Shown: piece by piece, positions 10,915 to 22,900 of the stretch
Layout of the letters: every line of letters starts with the position of its first letter
Numbering within the stretch: position 1 is the stretch's first letter
Assembly (NCBI GenBank): GCA_010015655.1
Contig: ML976665.1
Coordinates: forward strand, 791,903 to 855,902
Direction: 5' to 3'
Length of the DNA stretch: 64,000 bases
DNA from: Bimuria novae-zelandiae CBS 107.79
Taxonomy: Eukaryota; Ascomycota; Dothideomycetes; Pleosporales; Didymosphaeriaceae
The notes under the pieces: model-generated
What the model was told of the DNA's origin: nothing
The model's input: the letters and a program-made list of their open reading frames with translations, nothing else
Databases searched by the model: none
Position numbers and translations under genes: made by a program

Positions 10915-13345
10915 GTAAAGAGAGTCTAGAGCTTCGTGGGCTTCGCGAACTTCTATTAGAGATTTATACAAGACTTCTCTAGCATAGTAAGCCCCCTTAC
11001 AAAGCTTACTAGTAAAAGAGCAGAATTTGTCTAGGGACAAGAGTAATAGCACGCATTTAACTTCCTAAAGATAGCGTTCTGTACGGACCCCGCGCTGGCC
11101 CACTTTAACCCCGAACAAGAATTAGTACTAGAAGCAGACGCCTCTGGCTAGTTAACCAGGGGATACTTCTCCTAGTACGATAACGATAGGATTCTGCGCC
11201 TGGTAGCTTACTTCTTAGCGAAGAATAGCCTGGCAGAATGTAACTACGCTATCTATAATAAAGAGATACTTATAGTTATTAAATGCGTAGACGAATAGGA
11301 CTATATATGTTAAGTAGTAAAGTACCTTACGGTCTACACCAATTATAAGAACCTCACGTATTTCGCTACTAAACGAAGGTTGGACGAACGACACGTTTAG
11401 TAGGCAGACACACTTAGCTATATTAATATAACGTTTATATATAGACTAGGGTTAGTAAACTCTAGGGCGGACGCCCTCTTCTAGAGGGACTAAGACCTGC
11501 TAAAGGACGGTAGAGATAATAGATTAAAGTTAAGGCACTTTACGCTTCTTTAGGAGACTACTAAAAGAAATAGCTTAAAGTCTTTCGTCCCCTAAACACC
11601 TATTACTATAGAGGAACCTAATTATACTAAAGTAGATAAGGACCTAGTGCTTGCTTACTTAACACGCCCTAAACCACCTATATTAACCCTTTAAGGAGGC
11701 GATAGCCCTGCCAAGCGACGCGAACCAGACTTCGACACTATATAGCAAAAGGCAGAACGCGATAAAGACAGTGCGTATAGCGAGATAAAGGCCTGTGTTA
11801 AGAACGGGCTTAGGAAGTTCAAACCCAGGTAGAAGTTATCCGTCAGTATCTCGGAATGTAGTATAGATAACCAAGGGTACCTACGCTACAGGTCAAGACG
11901 ATAGGTACCAGAATCGGAACCTCTACGGACGAAGCTAATAGCGGTCGCGCATAGTTCCCTAGCTTTAGGACACTTAGGACAAGAAAACACCTATAAGATC
12001 CTCGCTCGAGACTACTTCTTCCCGGGGATATCTAACCAAGTGAGGCAGTACATCAAGAACTATAATGTCTATGGAAGAACCAAACTATAGAGAGAAGCAA
12101 AACAGGGCCTACTAAAGCCCTTACCACTACCCGAACAAGAATAGAAGGATATTTTAATAGACTTTATTACTATCCTACCTAAGAGCGATGGCTGCACGAA
12201 TATTATAGTAATTATAGATAAACTTAGTAAGGATCCCAAGTTTATTAGTCTCCTAAATTTTAATATACCTATAGTTACGATAGCGTTCTTTTAATACTAA
12301 GTAGTAGACTACTTCTTTCCCTCCTCTATTACATCGGACCGCGGGGGACAATTCGTGAGCGAATTTTGGACTACACTCTGTGAACAAGCAGGTATCGACC
12401 GAAGACTGTCTATAGCAAAGCACCTAGAGACGGACGGGCAGATAGAACGAATAAACTCTATCCTTAAAGCCTACCTTTAGGCGTACTATAACTAGTAATA
12501 GGATGATTAGATAAAGTGGCTTCTTATGGCGTAGATAGCTATTAAAGGGCGAGAAGCTACATTGACAGGAGTTAGCCTGTTTTTCTTATCCTATAGCTAG
12601 AATGTTAAACTAGTTAAGAACTTTAGGGCACGGAGATTAGCCTTAGAGCTTAGAACTAACGTAAAAAAGGCCGCGAAGGCAATAATAAAGAAGTTTAAGA
12701 AGGTTTTTAACTTTGCCTAAGTAAAAATAATAATAGCCTAATAAGAATAAGAGCGCCTGGCGAACTGTTAATATAAGAATGCTTTAATCTTAAAGGAAAG
12801 AGATAAGGTATAGCTAAAGTATAAGGACTACCTTTAAAACTAACATTTAAGCAAGAAACTCGACTAGAAGTAAAGAAAGTTTACTATAAGGAAGGTAATA
12901 AACTCTTATATAGTAGAACTAGACGTCCCGCCGAACATGTACCTAAGGTTCTACGTAGATAGGCTAAAGTTAGCCTTGTTAAACCCTCTCCTTAGCTAAA
13001 CTACTAATAACGCCCAGCCCGAAGCAATTATAATAAAAGAGGGGGAAGAGAAGTATAGTGTGGTTAATATATACGAAGAACGCTAGTCCTGTAAAGGTAA
13101 GAGGGTAGAATACCTAGTATAGTAGGAAAACTACTCTTAAAAAACTTAGAAACTTTATAGGAACTTTAACTAAGCTACTGCGTTAGACCGTTAAGAGAAG
13201 TTTACTAAGCTATATTAAAATTGCAACGGAAAACTCCTAATAGGATTCTATCGCGATATCCCCTAAATTAGCTTCTATTAGGCCTAAAGGAGGCTCTACG
13301 ATGCCTGCCTTATTAAGCTAAGGAACCTAACTAAATAAAGGTGTT
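10915..13345 (+). pseudogene. Gypsy A pol, second part (RNase H, integrase, chromodomain)
   Basis: Continues the frame cut by copia I. RNase H-like text (FNPEQELVLEADASG) lies around 11100-11150. The integrase keeps recognisable catalytic blocks: IDFITILPKS near 12160, SDRGGQFVSEFW near 12330-12370, and a Glu in DGQIERIN near 12430. A chromodomain-like segment (RVEYLV then WENYS) lies near 13100-13130, so the element belongs to the chromovirus branch, whose chromodomain usually steers integration to heterochromatin. TAG and TAA stops occur throughout. Confidence 0.85.
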
Positions 13346-15151
13346 TAAGATAAGGGTAGGAATAATATTGTTAGGGGATAAAGTTAAGTATTAGGGAAGG
13401 AAGTTAAGAAGGAATCCTAAAGAAGCGACTTAGAAAACCCTTAAAACTACTAAGGATAACAAGGGGACTGAATAATTCCTATAGTAATAAGGGATAACCC
13501 TTACAAAAGAAGTAAGCCTTAGAAGCAAACTAAAGTAAGAAGGAGAGAGGAACTAAGCAGGAGGGATATCTTTAGCTACTAAAGAAATAGTAAAACCCTC
13601 CTTAATAACGTTTAGGTCTACTTCTCCGCCCTCTAACACACTACTAGGGTTAGGGAAGCTATTATCCTCCTTACTTAAGTACTTCCTAATTATAATAGCC
13701 TAAAGCCACTAGCGCAAGCCTTAGTAGGCTTAAGTAGGCACATTAGCTCCCGCGAGGACATCGTCTATTATCTAGAGACTATCTATTACGATGCCCTTAT
13801 CCACCACCACGAACTTGCTAGAGAGCTACACGATATTAGCCTTAGAAGATAGCTTTATTATCTAAAAGGAACTTATAGAAAGGTTCTTGCACTCTTAATA
13901 GAATGCTTTAAAGTTAGTAGTATAAATTTAAAAAAGGTTAGAAGTCTTCTTAACCGCGATAGTAATGCGCTCTAAGAGCTAAACAGCCTTAAAGGAAGAA
14001 GTAATAGAGCCTAAAGTAGTAGTAGTCTTGCTCTTAAAGAAGGTATAGTAATTAATAATAATAACCTTATAAGCAGAATAGAACGCGTTAAGGTTAGTAA
14101 GGAAGGCCTTCTATTCTTAGCTACTCTTTAAAATCTTGTTTGCAAGGTGGCCCGCACTAATAACTATAATATTAGTAAACTTTTCGCGGCTAACTTTATT
14201 AAGGGCAGGCTAAATCTAGGTAGGGGAAGGAGTTAGTAGAGCACACCCTAAAGTTATCTAAAACGAGTTAGACTAAAGCATACTTATCTAGTGTAGCTAG
14301 TAAGCTTGTAGGTATAGCACTCCTCGCAGGACACTATCTTACCTGCTAGTACCTACTAATAAACGCGTTTATAGGTAACGTAATTAATACACTAGCGCTC
14401 GATCATCGCGCGTAGCGAGATTAGACCCTAAGAGCTAAGCTTATTAAGTTAGCGAGTGCGCACACCCAGGCTAATAAAAAACTAGAAAGGAGGTTAAAAA
14501 AGTAAGGAGGCGAGTTAGAAGGTAAGAAGAAGTAGAAAAAGTATAAAAGAGGGTCTAGAACTTACTTCGCGAGCTTTAGAAGGACTAAACTTCTTAGTAA
14601 GCTAGCTAAGAAGGATTGCGCTAGCGTTAGATATAGTAGTCTTATCTTAGGAAAGCTTAGTCTTTTTAAGTTAGTAGCTAGGCAACTATAACAGGGATAG
14701 GCCTTCCTTTATCTTATTATTAGAGTTAGTAGCACGCCTCTAACGCTTAGACGTCTTTATTACATAGCTATTACGCAAAGGGCTAGCTATCTTATTAGAA
14801 TAGTAAGGGGAATTAGGTCGCGAAGTTAGAAAAGACTAGGTTAAAAGTAAGACGTTATAGCGCACGAAGTTAAGCTAAGAAAAGAGAGAGAGCTTAAAAA
14901 AGTAAGATCTAGAAGCTAAGTAAGAAGTAATTTTATGTATATAATAATAAGCAAACGCACTAGCGCGAACACACCGCTATAGTAACTACTTATAGTAAGA
15001 ATATAAAATTAGACACGCGAGAACGGAACTAGTAAGAGGTTTATAATAGCGAGAGGATCGTAAGTAGACAATAAAACGACCGCAAAGCTATATAAATAAG
15101 ATAAGACGCGGAGATTTCTTTTTTTTACCCTTAATAGAGGGAAGGGAGGTA
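13346..15151 (+). other. Gypsy A tail between chromodomain and 3' LTR: unassigned, with a possible decayed ORF
   Basis: About 1.8 kb, AT-rich and RIP-like. On the plus strand one frame from about 13610 to 14230 reads as plausible protein (for example HISSREDIVYYLETIYYDAL near 13740-13800), broken only by TAG/TAA. I do not recognise a family. Gypsy C has a stretch of similar length in the same position once its two solo LTRs are removed, so an extra element-encoded gene is possible. It ends in a purine tract (AGAGGGAAGGGAGG) just before the 3' LTR. Confidence 0.4.
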
Positions 15152-15312
15152 TATAATAGGCTACGCCTAGTTATTGCCTTAGATCCTTAGCCCTTAGTTA
15201 TGCGAACCCTAGATATATAAGTTCGACGCCCGAAGCTTAACTTCGGACTCTCTATCGAATTCATAAGTATTCTTCTAGCACCTTTGGCTCCTTGAGCACC
15301 CAGCCCCTTACA
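15152..15312 (+). repeat. 3' LTR of gypsy A (about 161 bp)
   Basis: Starts TATAATAGGCTACGCCTAG (TG presumably changed to TA) directly after a purine tract, and ends CAGCCCCTTACA. Start and end resemble the gypsy C LTR (start T-G-T-T-A-G-A-G-G-C-T-A-G-G-C, end CCCCCTTACA). No partner LTR is in the window, so the assignment rests on position and family resemblance. Confidence 0.6.
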
Positions 15313-15399
15313 TCCTAAGATTAATAAGCATATAAAGACTACTCTAACTAAGTAAGTAGCCTAATAACCTTAGAATAATAAATTACTATAAATTAATAA

Positions 15400-18300
15400 T
15401 AGCTAACCTCCTACTAAGGACAGTAACATATTTATAGTAGTTATTAGTTTATTATATATAAGTCTTAATTAACCTAATTCTCTCAAAATCGAATCTCTTA
15501 AAGAATAATTAAACAACAACTTAAATATAATTACGATAAATACTAATACTAAGCTTAAGGGAGAGCTTACAGTAATAGTTAAAAATAACACTAATAAGAC
15601 TAAGCTTCTTAATTAATAGATTATTAATCCAGGATCGAACACCTACGTTATTAATATAGAGTTATAGCATAGCTAGAAGAGGATAAATAATAATCTGTAA
15701 CGTTACTACCTACATGCTAGCAATAGCTATATCCTTATTATGGCATAGGGCACGATAGAACTTGTCACTTGTATACCGCATAGACTATAGACGCTAGAGC
15801 TAACGCACGTCGTATACGTTAAAGGCTTTCTTATAAGTGTTTTAGGACTTGCTTGCTGTCGTACAAAGTCTATCTACTTTAACTCTAGCCACGATGTCCT
15901 ATATATATATTAACCGTCCTACGTTATTGCATAACTCAAGTATAATAGAGGACACTAACTAATTAATACTAAGCTATTACGCTAACCGCCGTTATCGCTT
16001 TTATACCTACTATTAAGTACGTTTAGAGTATTATATTACCTGTTATACGTACTAAAGCTAACTAATGTTATTAACTAACGTGTTGCATATTAGATCTAGG
16101 GCTACCTAGGCTATAAGGTAGTTAACTAGCTTAAGCTAAACGTTATTAGCGTTTAACTAATAGAAAACTACCTAGACTATCTTTATTAAATATATATTAA
16201 AGCTTAAATAACTTATATTATTTTAAGACGCCTGGCTAAGAGCCGCGCATAATAATTATTCTATTAAATTATAATAGATCTAATCTATATTATTCTTATA
16301 AGAAAAGAGTATATTGACGGCAGTAAGTACTCCCTATACTTTATAAATAAGTACTTAAAGTGGCATGAAATCGCTATAGTTAAGCGAAAGGACAAGCCAA
16401 CCCTTATATACTAGTTTATATTATTAATATAAAGGATCTAGCGCGTGTATAACGCTAACGTAGTTATTATTTAATACAATAAAAAAAAATTTAAAAATAA
16501 CTTTATTAGCATAATAGAAGAGCTAAGTATACTATATAAGCTAGTACTACCTAGTATAAAAGAACTAAATAAACTTATTAAACGCGCTAGCAAAGTACTA
16601 ATATAGCAAGCTCGCGCCATGCGCATACACGCCAATTTACTAAAGAGTCTATTACATAAGATGTATCGCACCGCCGCGTACATCCTTAATCGCACACCTA
16701 CTAAAGCACTAGGATGGAAGACACCGTACAAGGTTATATAGGGACAAAAGCCACTTATTACTTATATAAGGCCTATTAGCTATCGCGCCTACATCTATAA
16801 CTATAATCTAAGAGCTACTAATAAGCTTAAATCGCGTACTCTAATTAGCTACTTTATTAGCTACTAAGGCACTAATATCTTTTATATTTAGCTACTTATA
16901 AAAGATACTATTATTGTCACCCGCGACGTTATATTTAAGCTTATACTCTTCTTTAATAGGATAAATAGGTACGCGTTAGGATTAGTACTTAAAGAGGTAA
17001 TTAAACTTCTTAAATATTTAAAAAAAACATTAGTATAATAATATTAGTATTAAAGATTTATTAACTACTTGTTAACGTCGCCGCCTAGTAGAGACACCTA
17101 CGACCTTAGCTTCGAGAGCTACAGGCTCCTAGGTATGGGGTGAATAGATAGACAACGCATTTAAATTAACATAGCAATAGTAATAGCAGCCTACTCTTAG
17201 ACCTACAATATCTACTATTACAAGTGATTACACTTACACTCTTAAGAGTAATAAAGTACCTAAAGGCTATCGCTAACGCGGCGAAAGAGCTCTACGAGAT
17301 ATTAATTTAGACCTAATAAATATAAGCTTAATTATTACTAGTAAACGTAATTAAAAGCAGAAAGATCTTAATAATTTTATAATTTATATATACGCTATAG
17401 CACTAAGAGCTATACCTTTTATAGACTATCTTTATGCATTTTTAACTAAGATTCGCTCTATACCTACTATAGACAAGATACTAAGAATCTATTAGTTATA
17501 GCTACTACCCTTACCGAAGGCAATAAAGCAGCTAGAAATATATATATTTAGTAGTTAATTTTAACGCGTAATAGAGATTAAATAGTAAGCTTTATAAGCT
17601 AAAGGAGTCTTTAGACAAACTAATAAAATAGAGGCTACTATAGATAATAAAGTACTACTATTAATATAGATATTTGCGTATAAGATCGACGAAGAAGAAT
17701 ACCTCTTATAGTTTAAAACTTAACTTATTATTTAAGGAGATCTTTAAGCTCTACTTAATAACACGTACGCTACTACACTCGCGATTTATAACTTTTATAC
17801 TCTTATTATAATTACTAATTACTTTAATTTAGAGCTAAAGTAGTATAACGTCCCTACTACCTTCTTAAATACTAAGATTAATTAAAAACTATACGCTAAA
17901 ACACCTAAGGCGTTTTGCCACACTAAAGGCGAGATTATGCTAGTACTCCGCGCCCTGTACGGCCTAAAGGAGTTACTAATCCTATAGTATAATAAACTAC
18001 GTAGACAACTTATTAAGCTAGGCCTAAAGCTAGTTAAAGGCTTTCCCTGCTTATACACGAGCCGCTGGCTTATCCTATTTATTTATATTAACGATATTGT
18101 TATGGCATATTATTAGTCTAATGCCTATTACTATAGGTCTTTTAAGAAGGATCTGGTGGACCTATATAATATTAAAGCTATAGGAGACCTTACCTAGTTT
18201 CTTAAAATCTATATTATACGCGATTAAGCCCTGCACAAGACGTAGCTAGTCTAAGACGTGTTTATTAATAAGGTGTGCGCTTAATTTAGCATTAAAGCTA

Positions 18301-19290
18301 TAAGTAAGGCTTTAAATATTCTACTAGTAAAGAACTAGCTACTATAGTCTACTAAGGAACCTAATTTATCGCGAATAAAGCTCTATTAATAACTAGTTAG
18401 CTCTCTCGCATATATTACTATTTAAGGTAGACCTAATATTGCCTAAACGCACGTCGTTTTTGCCTGCCACCTTACTAATCTAGGATAGTGTTAGCCAACA
18501 TCACAACTCGACTATGTCGTCACACAGTCATGTGACCCTGCTGATCTAGAATCTTCTAGATACTCCACTTTATGTATATAACCACTCTGACTTTACTAGA
18601 TAGCAATCAACCCAGTTCGCCTCCTGCTGTGGTACGCACACAGATAGTCTTACGTCTTAAAGATTCGTAAGACCTAGCGCTACCTGCTTAGCATAAAATC
18701 TCTTACTCTTAAAGCCTTTACTAGCGCACAGGATATAGCTAAGTATCTATTTAATAATCTAACGTACCGCGATCCTCTCTTTTTTAGATCCTTTAATACC
18801 TTATATACTAATAAGCCTAAGACTTGCTAGAGCTCTTAAGGCTATACTTTTAAGTTTAGTAGACTAATAATTAACTAGAAGTTAATAGTATAACGTATAG
18901 TTATAAAATTAACTATAAAATTTAAATTACTAGCTCTATTACTTACTAGCTTATAAATAGAAGAATAGATGCGATTCTTCTCTAGTATTAACCTTACTCT
19001 TAACTATATACTTACTATCTAGTGTAATAATTAGTAGACTGTTAGTATTATTACTAAATAGCAAGACAAGCTTTATATAAAGGTTAAATATATTAATATC
19101 TACTAGCTCTAGATTTAATAGGAAGTTAAAGCCTCTTATATTAACGTTAAATAGGTCCCTACTAACTATATACCTGCCAATAGACTTATAAAGATTCTAC
19201 TGAAGTAGAAGTTTATAGACTTTATCTACTAAATTAGTCTTATTAATATTACTAAGCGCCTAAAGGGCCTGCGTTAAACTAATAATAATA
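15400..19290 (+). pseudogene. Copia II-A gag end and pol, decayed
   Basis: The protease region near 15625 reads INPGSNTYVI (Asp to Asn). The integrase C-terminal block near 16600-16930 contains ARAMRIHANLLKSLLHKMY and ILNRTPTKALGWKTPY. RT lies near 17680-18130, with ALYGLKELLIL near 17955 and the active-site segment reading YINDIVM near 18085. RNase H lies near 18990-19220. Dense TAG/TAA stops. Removing the solo LTR and one GATAG copy restores continuity with the corresponding copia II-B segment, which supports the insertion call. Confidence 0.85.
18489..18642 (+). repeat. Solo LTR (154 bp) inside copia II-A
   Basis: Starts TGTTAGCCAACATC, ends GTACGCACACA, with a perfect target-site duplication GATAG at 18484-18488 and 18643-18647. 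It is rich in CpA and TpG, so it escaped RIP although it sits in a strongly RIP-mutated host: a late insertion followed by LTR-LTR recombination. The orientation is not determined. Confidence 0.92.
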
Positions 19291-19371
19291 ATCTTAATAG
19301 TATCTACATATACTAATACTAATTAGCTGTCATTAACTCCCTGCCTGGGCGTCCATGCCAGCTGGGGGGTG

Positions 19372-19579
19372 TGTCACGGTTTATGGCTCTTACCCTATGA
19401 GATAGGTACTCCTACCCTCGCTTGGTTGCTACTCACCTTTCTGAGAGTGGTATACCTGTCTAGGACTAGCGTTGTTTACGCTTGCGTACCTATACCTTCT
19501 GTAGCTCCTAGATAGTACAACCTCAGTTCAATCCTTCAATCTTTTCCACTGCGTACTGTCCGCTCTGCTTACCGCGACA
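19372..19579 (+). repeat. 3' LTR of copia II-A (about 208 bp)
   Basis: Starts TGTCACGGTTTATGG right after the purine tract CTGGGGGGTG, as in copia II-B. The end at CCGCGACA (19579) is inferred from TG...CA form and from the 217-bp length of the II-B LTR. The bodies of the two LTRs differ a great deal, so this may be a distinct subfamily. Confidence 0.6.
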
Positions 19580-21333
19580 TAGATCTATCCTGCCTTCCTT
19601 TGTAGACTGTAGAGGACGTTTTTGCGGCGGCATCGCGATGGAAGGTTGACGTGTTGGACGTGTTTTGGTGGGGTGGCCAGCTTACTGATCTGGCCAGCTT
19701 ACTGATCCAATACGTTACCTCATTACATTAATTACTAAGAGAGACTTCTTTCGCCTATTCAAAAAGGTCTAGGTTAATGTTAGGATCCACGATCCAACAT
19801 AAGGACAACGAACCATTTTGTACTTAGTCACAGCGCGTACACGTGGAGACACCCCTGTCTTCGCTTGCCGCGTTGTCAGCACTTACGAAGTTATGTGACT
19901 GCTCTTCAGAGAGCGCTCACCAGCGAGCAGTCTAGGACTAGTATATAGGAGCACTAAAGATGGACTCTCTATCTTCGTATTTAACCTTATTTATTAATCT
20001 ATTATTTAGATTATACTTAAGTTTTATTAAATTATTTATAATCGCGTATTACCTTTAATACTAATATCCTATTAATAACCCCTTCTTTACCTTACTAGTA
20101 CTCCTGCCTAAGAACTAACCTTAGTCCTATAGGGACTAGCTATCCTTTAGGGACTTAATAGTTAATGCTATAGGATAGCTATTAATATTTTAGACCTTTA
20201 AAGCTACTAGCATCTCCTCCCTAAATCTAATAACTATTCTTAAGTAATTTAGTAAGGGTCTTCTACCTAAGCAGGAATTATAAAAAAAAGTTAAATTTTA
20301 GTACTTAGTGTTACAAGGGCGTTTACGTACCTAAGCCTAATCCAGGTTAGGGGAGGATAGGTTAAGAGTAATATGCCTTACGGATGTATTTAGTAGTTAA
20401 AAGCTTAAAATAATAACACTAGAATGTTTAAATAACAAACTATAGAATAACTAACTGAAAGATTTACTAATTTATTATAGGAGATATACTCATAGTATAT
20501 TAAATTAACTATAAGGAGTAGGAAAGGTATAAAGAAATTATTAAACTATATACTATCTATTTTAGTTCTTACTATTATTAGAATTACTATTATAGTTCTA
20601 CTAAGGCTCTATAGTCCCTGGGACTACGATGGTCCCTAGGGACTTTCGCTTATGCGGGACTACCTCACGTAATTACTAACCTAAGCTGTCCCGCGCTTCT
20701 GTGCGTTCCTTCGGCGTGGTTATTCCGCTAACGATAACTTCCTTAGCGTAATTGTCTAGTTCCATTATTCCCGTAGGATTCGTGATCGTAACACTTAGTG
20801 CATTAAATTAGCGTAAAATAAAGTAACGTTTACGCTTTACTATTAAGAATTTAGAGACTAAAGAGTTACGCAAGGTTAGCTAAATAATATACATAATATT
20901 TATATAAAAGTAACTTTTATAATATAAAAATAAGGGCCTGCGATAGACTCTAGTAACGTAAAAAAACTTATAATAAGACAGGCCTCTGCCTTTAAATTGG
21001 CCTGATAAGTATTATAGTAGAGTTATTTTTTAATTACTCTATAGCGTATTGCGAGCACGTGATTATTAATACTAAAAAAATACTAAAATATAGTAACTAT
21101 ACCTTTGAAAAAGTAAGTAAGTAGAGGTCTATAAAGCTAGCTAGTAGCTTAAGGCAAGATTACTTTAAAAGAGGTATATTAATTAAGTAATTATTAAAAA
21201 GGTATAGATAAAGAAGAAGGATAAGCAGGCTACTAAAATATATTTTAATTAATAGGCTTATAGGACTAATTAATAACTTTAAAATCGTATTAAATTAGCT
21301 AAAAAGGGTAATAAAAAGACTTTAAAGTCTATT
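19580..21333. other. Unassigned decayed sequence with two GC-richer islands
   Basis: No recognisable gene. 19580-19720 is not RIP-like and holds a 17-bp tandem duplication, TGGCCAGCTTACTGATC, at 19674-19690 and 19691-19707. 19775-19960 is another non-RIP island starting TGTTAGGATCC, possibly a truncated LTR, but no matching end or duplication was found. Two diverged direct copies of a motif with AGTCC...GGGACT inverted halves lie at 20122-20156 and 20612-20645 and may mark the subterminal part of a DNA transposon. The rest is AT-rich with stops in all frames. Confidence 0.4.
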
Positions 21334-21338
21334 ATTGT

Positions 21339-21562
21339 TGTTAGATTTGATAGTGTTCTGTCACTTTGAGATAATGCAATGATGAGAATTGATGGTTGTG
21401 ATGATTTATTGATGTTGTTCGTGTTCTGTCTATGTCTGGAATGCAGATGTGTGCGAGGCTCCAAATAAGTGCCGCTGCAGCGCTAGCCCTATTTAGAATA
21501 GTACAAAAGAGAGAGTGCTCCAGCCTCATATCCACAACAGATAGAGGCCATATAATCGGACA
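21339..21562. repeat. Solo LTR (224 bp) of the copia A family
   Basis: Starts TGTTAGATTTGATAG, ends ATAATCGGACA, with a perfect target-site duplication ATTGT at 21334-21338 and 21563-21567. It aligns along its length with the copia A LTR (3412-3636) and is little affected by RIP. It defines that family's LTR ends. Confidence 0.93.
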
Positions 21563-21636
21563 ATTGTATTTATTAAAAAAATGCCTACACTAGCACCTAT
21601 ACGCGTTAATAAAGCTATATTTACTCTACTACACTA

Positions 21637-21748
21637 GTAAAATGGATTGGATCGCAAGGGCCACCTCAAGGTCTAACTAAGCAGAACACCAAAATTCTAA
21701 ATTTTAACTCTCTATAACTTTTTAAATATAAGGACTATACTTATGCAA
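21637..21748 (+). repeat. Left terminal inverted repeat of the MITE-like element
   Basis: Starts GTAAAATGGATTGGATCGCA and pairs with the reverse complement of 46284-46394. The shared block AAGCAGAACACCAAAATTCT is identical in both arms. Confidence 0.88.
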
Positions 21749-21875
21749 ACTTAGTACGAGGTATATATATATAAATTATATAACAATTTAAAAAATTCAT
21801 ATTTTATAGTTATTTTAGAGAGAGGTTATCTATTTAGTAATATTTACCTCGTTTTTTAGGATTAACGACTGGATA

Positions 21876-22116
21876 TGTTAGAGGCTAGGCCTCTGAAGTA
21901 CTCGGCTGAGAAACCTCGTGGCCTAAGCCTTAAGCAACTCTAAGAGCCACTAGGATACCTCTAGAGTGTTAAGAAATAGACCTAGCCACTTTAAAATTAG
22001 TCTTTTTTATTTAGAAGCCATATATATAGCGTAGAGAGGAGCTATTTAAACTTCTTATTAAATTTATTTATACTCTTTTAGTATCTTAGGTCCCCCAGGC
22101 TTAAAATCTCCTTACA
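21876..22116 (+). repeat. 5' LTR of gypsy C (241 bp)
   Basis: Starts TGTTAGAGGCTAGGCCTCTG and ends AATCTCCTTACA. It aligns throughout with the 3' LTR, and the differences are largely transitions. Confidence 0.9.
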
Positions 22117-22900
22117 TTAAATTAATTATTTACTCTATTTTAAAAGTAATTATTATAGGATAACTATCTCTTCTATCTTATTAATTACTAAATAGAGTAG
22201 TAGTTTTAAGTAAGAGCTATAACCTAAGAAAAGAACTAAGCTCCTCCTTAGTAAATAATTAAAAAGATAAAGGCCCTAATAGGTGCTTAATTAGATAAAA
22301 TAAAATATAAAAGGTTAGGCTAAGTCCTTTACGGAGGGCACACACTTGTAATTAGGAGTATAGATTACACGAATACGTGGCCTTATTATAGATAGCCTAG
22401 GAGGAGCCTCTCTAGAGGAGAGACTTTATTTAAAACTATCGTAGAAAGGGTATAACTTGCCTACTTAAAGGGAGTAGATATGCCATATCTAGCACCTTAT
22501 AGAATAAGAAGACTCTAGTATAGTTATAGGTAATAAGCAGGATAAAAGTACTATAAAAAAACTATTTTCTACCTAAAGAAAGAGAGTAAAAGAAAAAAAA
22601 ATAGTAAAAAGCTAACGCCTATAGTAAGTACTCTTACCCTACTATTATTTTTAAGCGTAAAAATAATTTTGTAAATTATTTAAATAATAAGCTAATTATT
22701 ACTTGCAGCCTAGGCAAGTTTAAGCTAAATATTAATTACTTAAAGTACTAAATAAATAGCTTTTTAGCGGTCTAAAGTAGTAGACCTACCTCTATTTAAA
22801 AGAGAATAGAACTAATAGCGTATTTAATAAGCGTAAATAGACTATAAGATCTAAGAAAATATGGAGGCCCTTAAAAATCTTTTAAAGTATATTATAAGTT
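22117..22900 (+). other. Gypsy C leader and start of gag region, no clear domain
   Basis: AT-rich, with stops in all frames. It should hold the primer-binding site, leader and gag N-terminus, but nothing there can be identified confidently. No tRNA-complementary site was seen right after the LTR. Confidence 0.5.

Larger units (their letters stand above)
3642..15312 (+). mobile_element. Gypsy A: Ty3/gypsy chromodomain retrotransposon, split by copia I and heavily RIP-mutated
   Basis: Domain order on the plus strand is gag zinc knuckle (about 3990-4050), protease region, RT (about 4900-5580), [copia I 5592-10909], RNase H (about 10920-11500), integrase (about 11940-12500) and chromodomain (about 13030-13200). 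About 1.8 kb of unassigned sequence then leads to a purine tract and a 3' LTR at 15152-15312. The 5' LTR is not visible and may lie beyond copia A, which interrupts the left end. The family is related to gypsy C, as judged by pol sequence and LTR ends. The exact left limit is not known. Confidence 0.8.
15313..19579 (+). mobile_element. Copia II-A: decayed, 5'-incomplete Ty1/copia element
   Basis: Same family as copia II-B: protease, integrase, RT and RNase H align in the same order, and the GGGGGG purine tract plus TGTCACGG LTR start are shared. Only the end of gag is recognisable and no 5' LTR was found, so the left limit is set by the gypsy A LTR. A solo LTR (18489-18642) interrupts the 3' part of pol. 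Much more strongly RIP-mutated than copia II-B. Confidence 0.8.

Noticed and set aside
13369..13505. TGTTAGGGG...CCCTTACA segment as the gypsy A 3' LTR
   Set aside because: Only a weak match to the 5' region. The segment at 15152-15312 has a proper purine tract and resembles the gypsy C LTR at both ends.
19775..19960. TGTTAGGATCC island as an eighth solo LTR
   Set aside because: Neither a matching end nor a flanking duplication was found.
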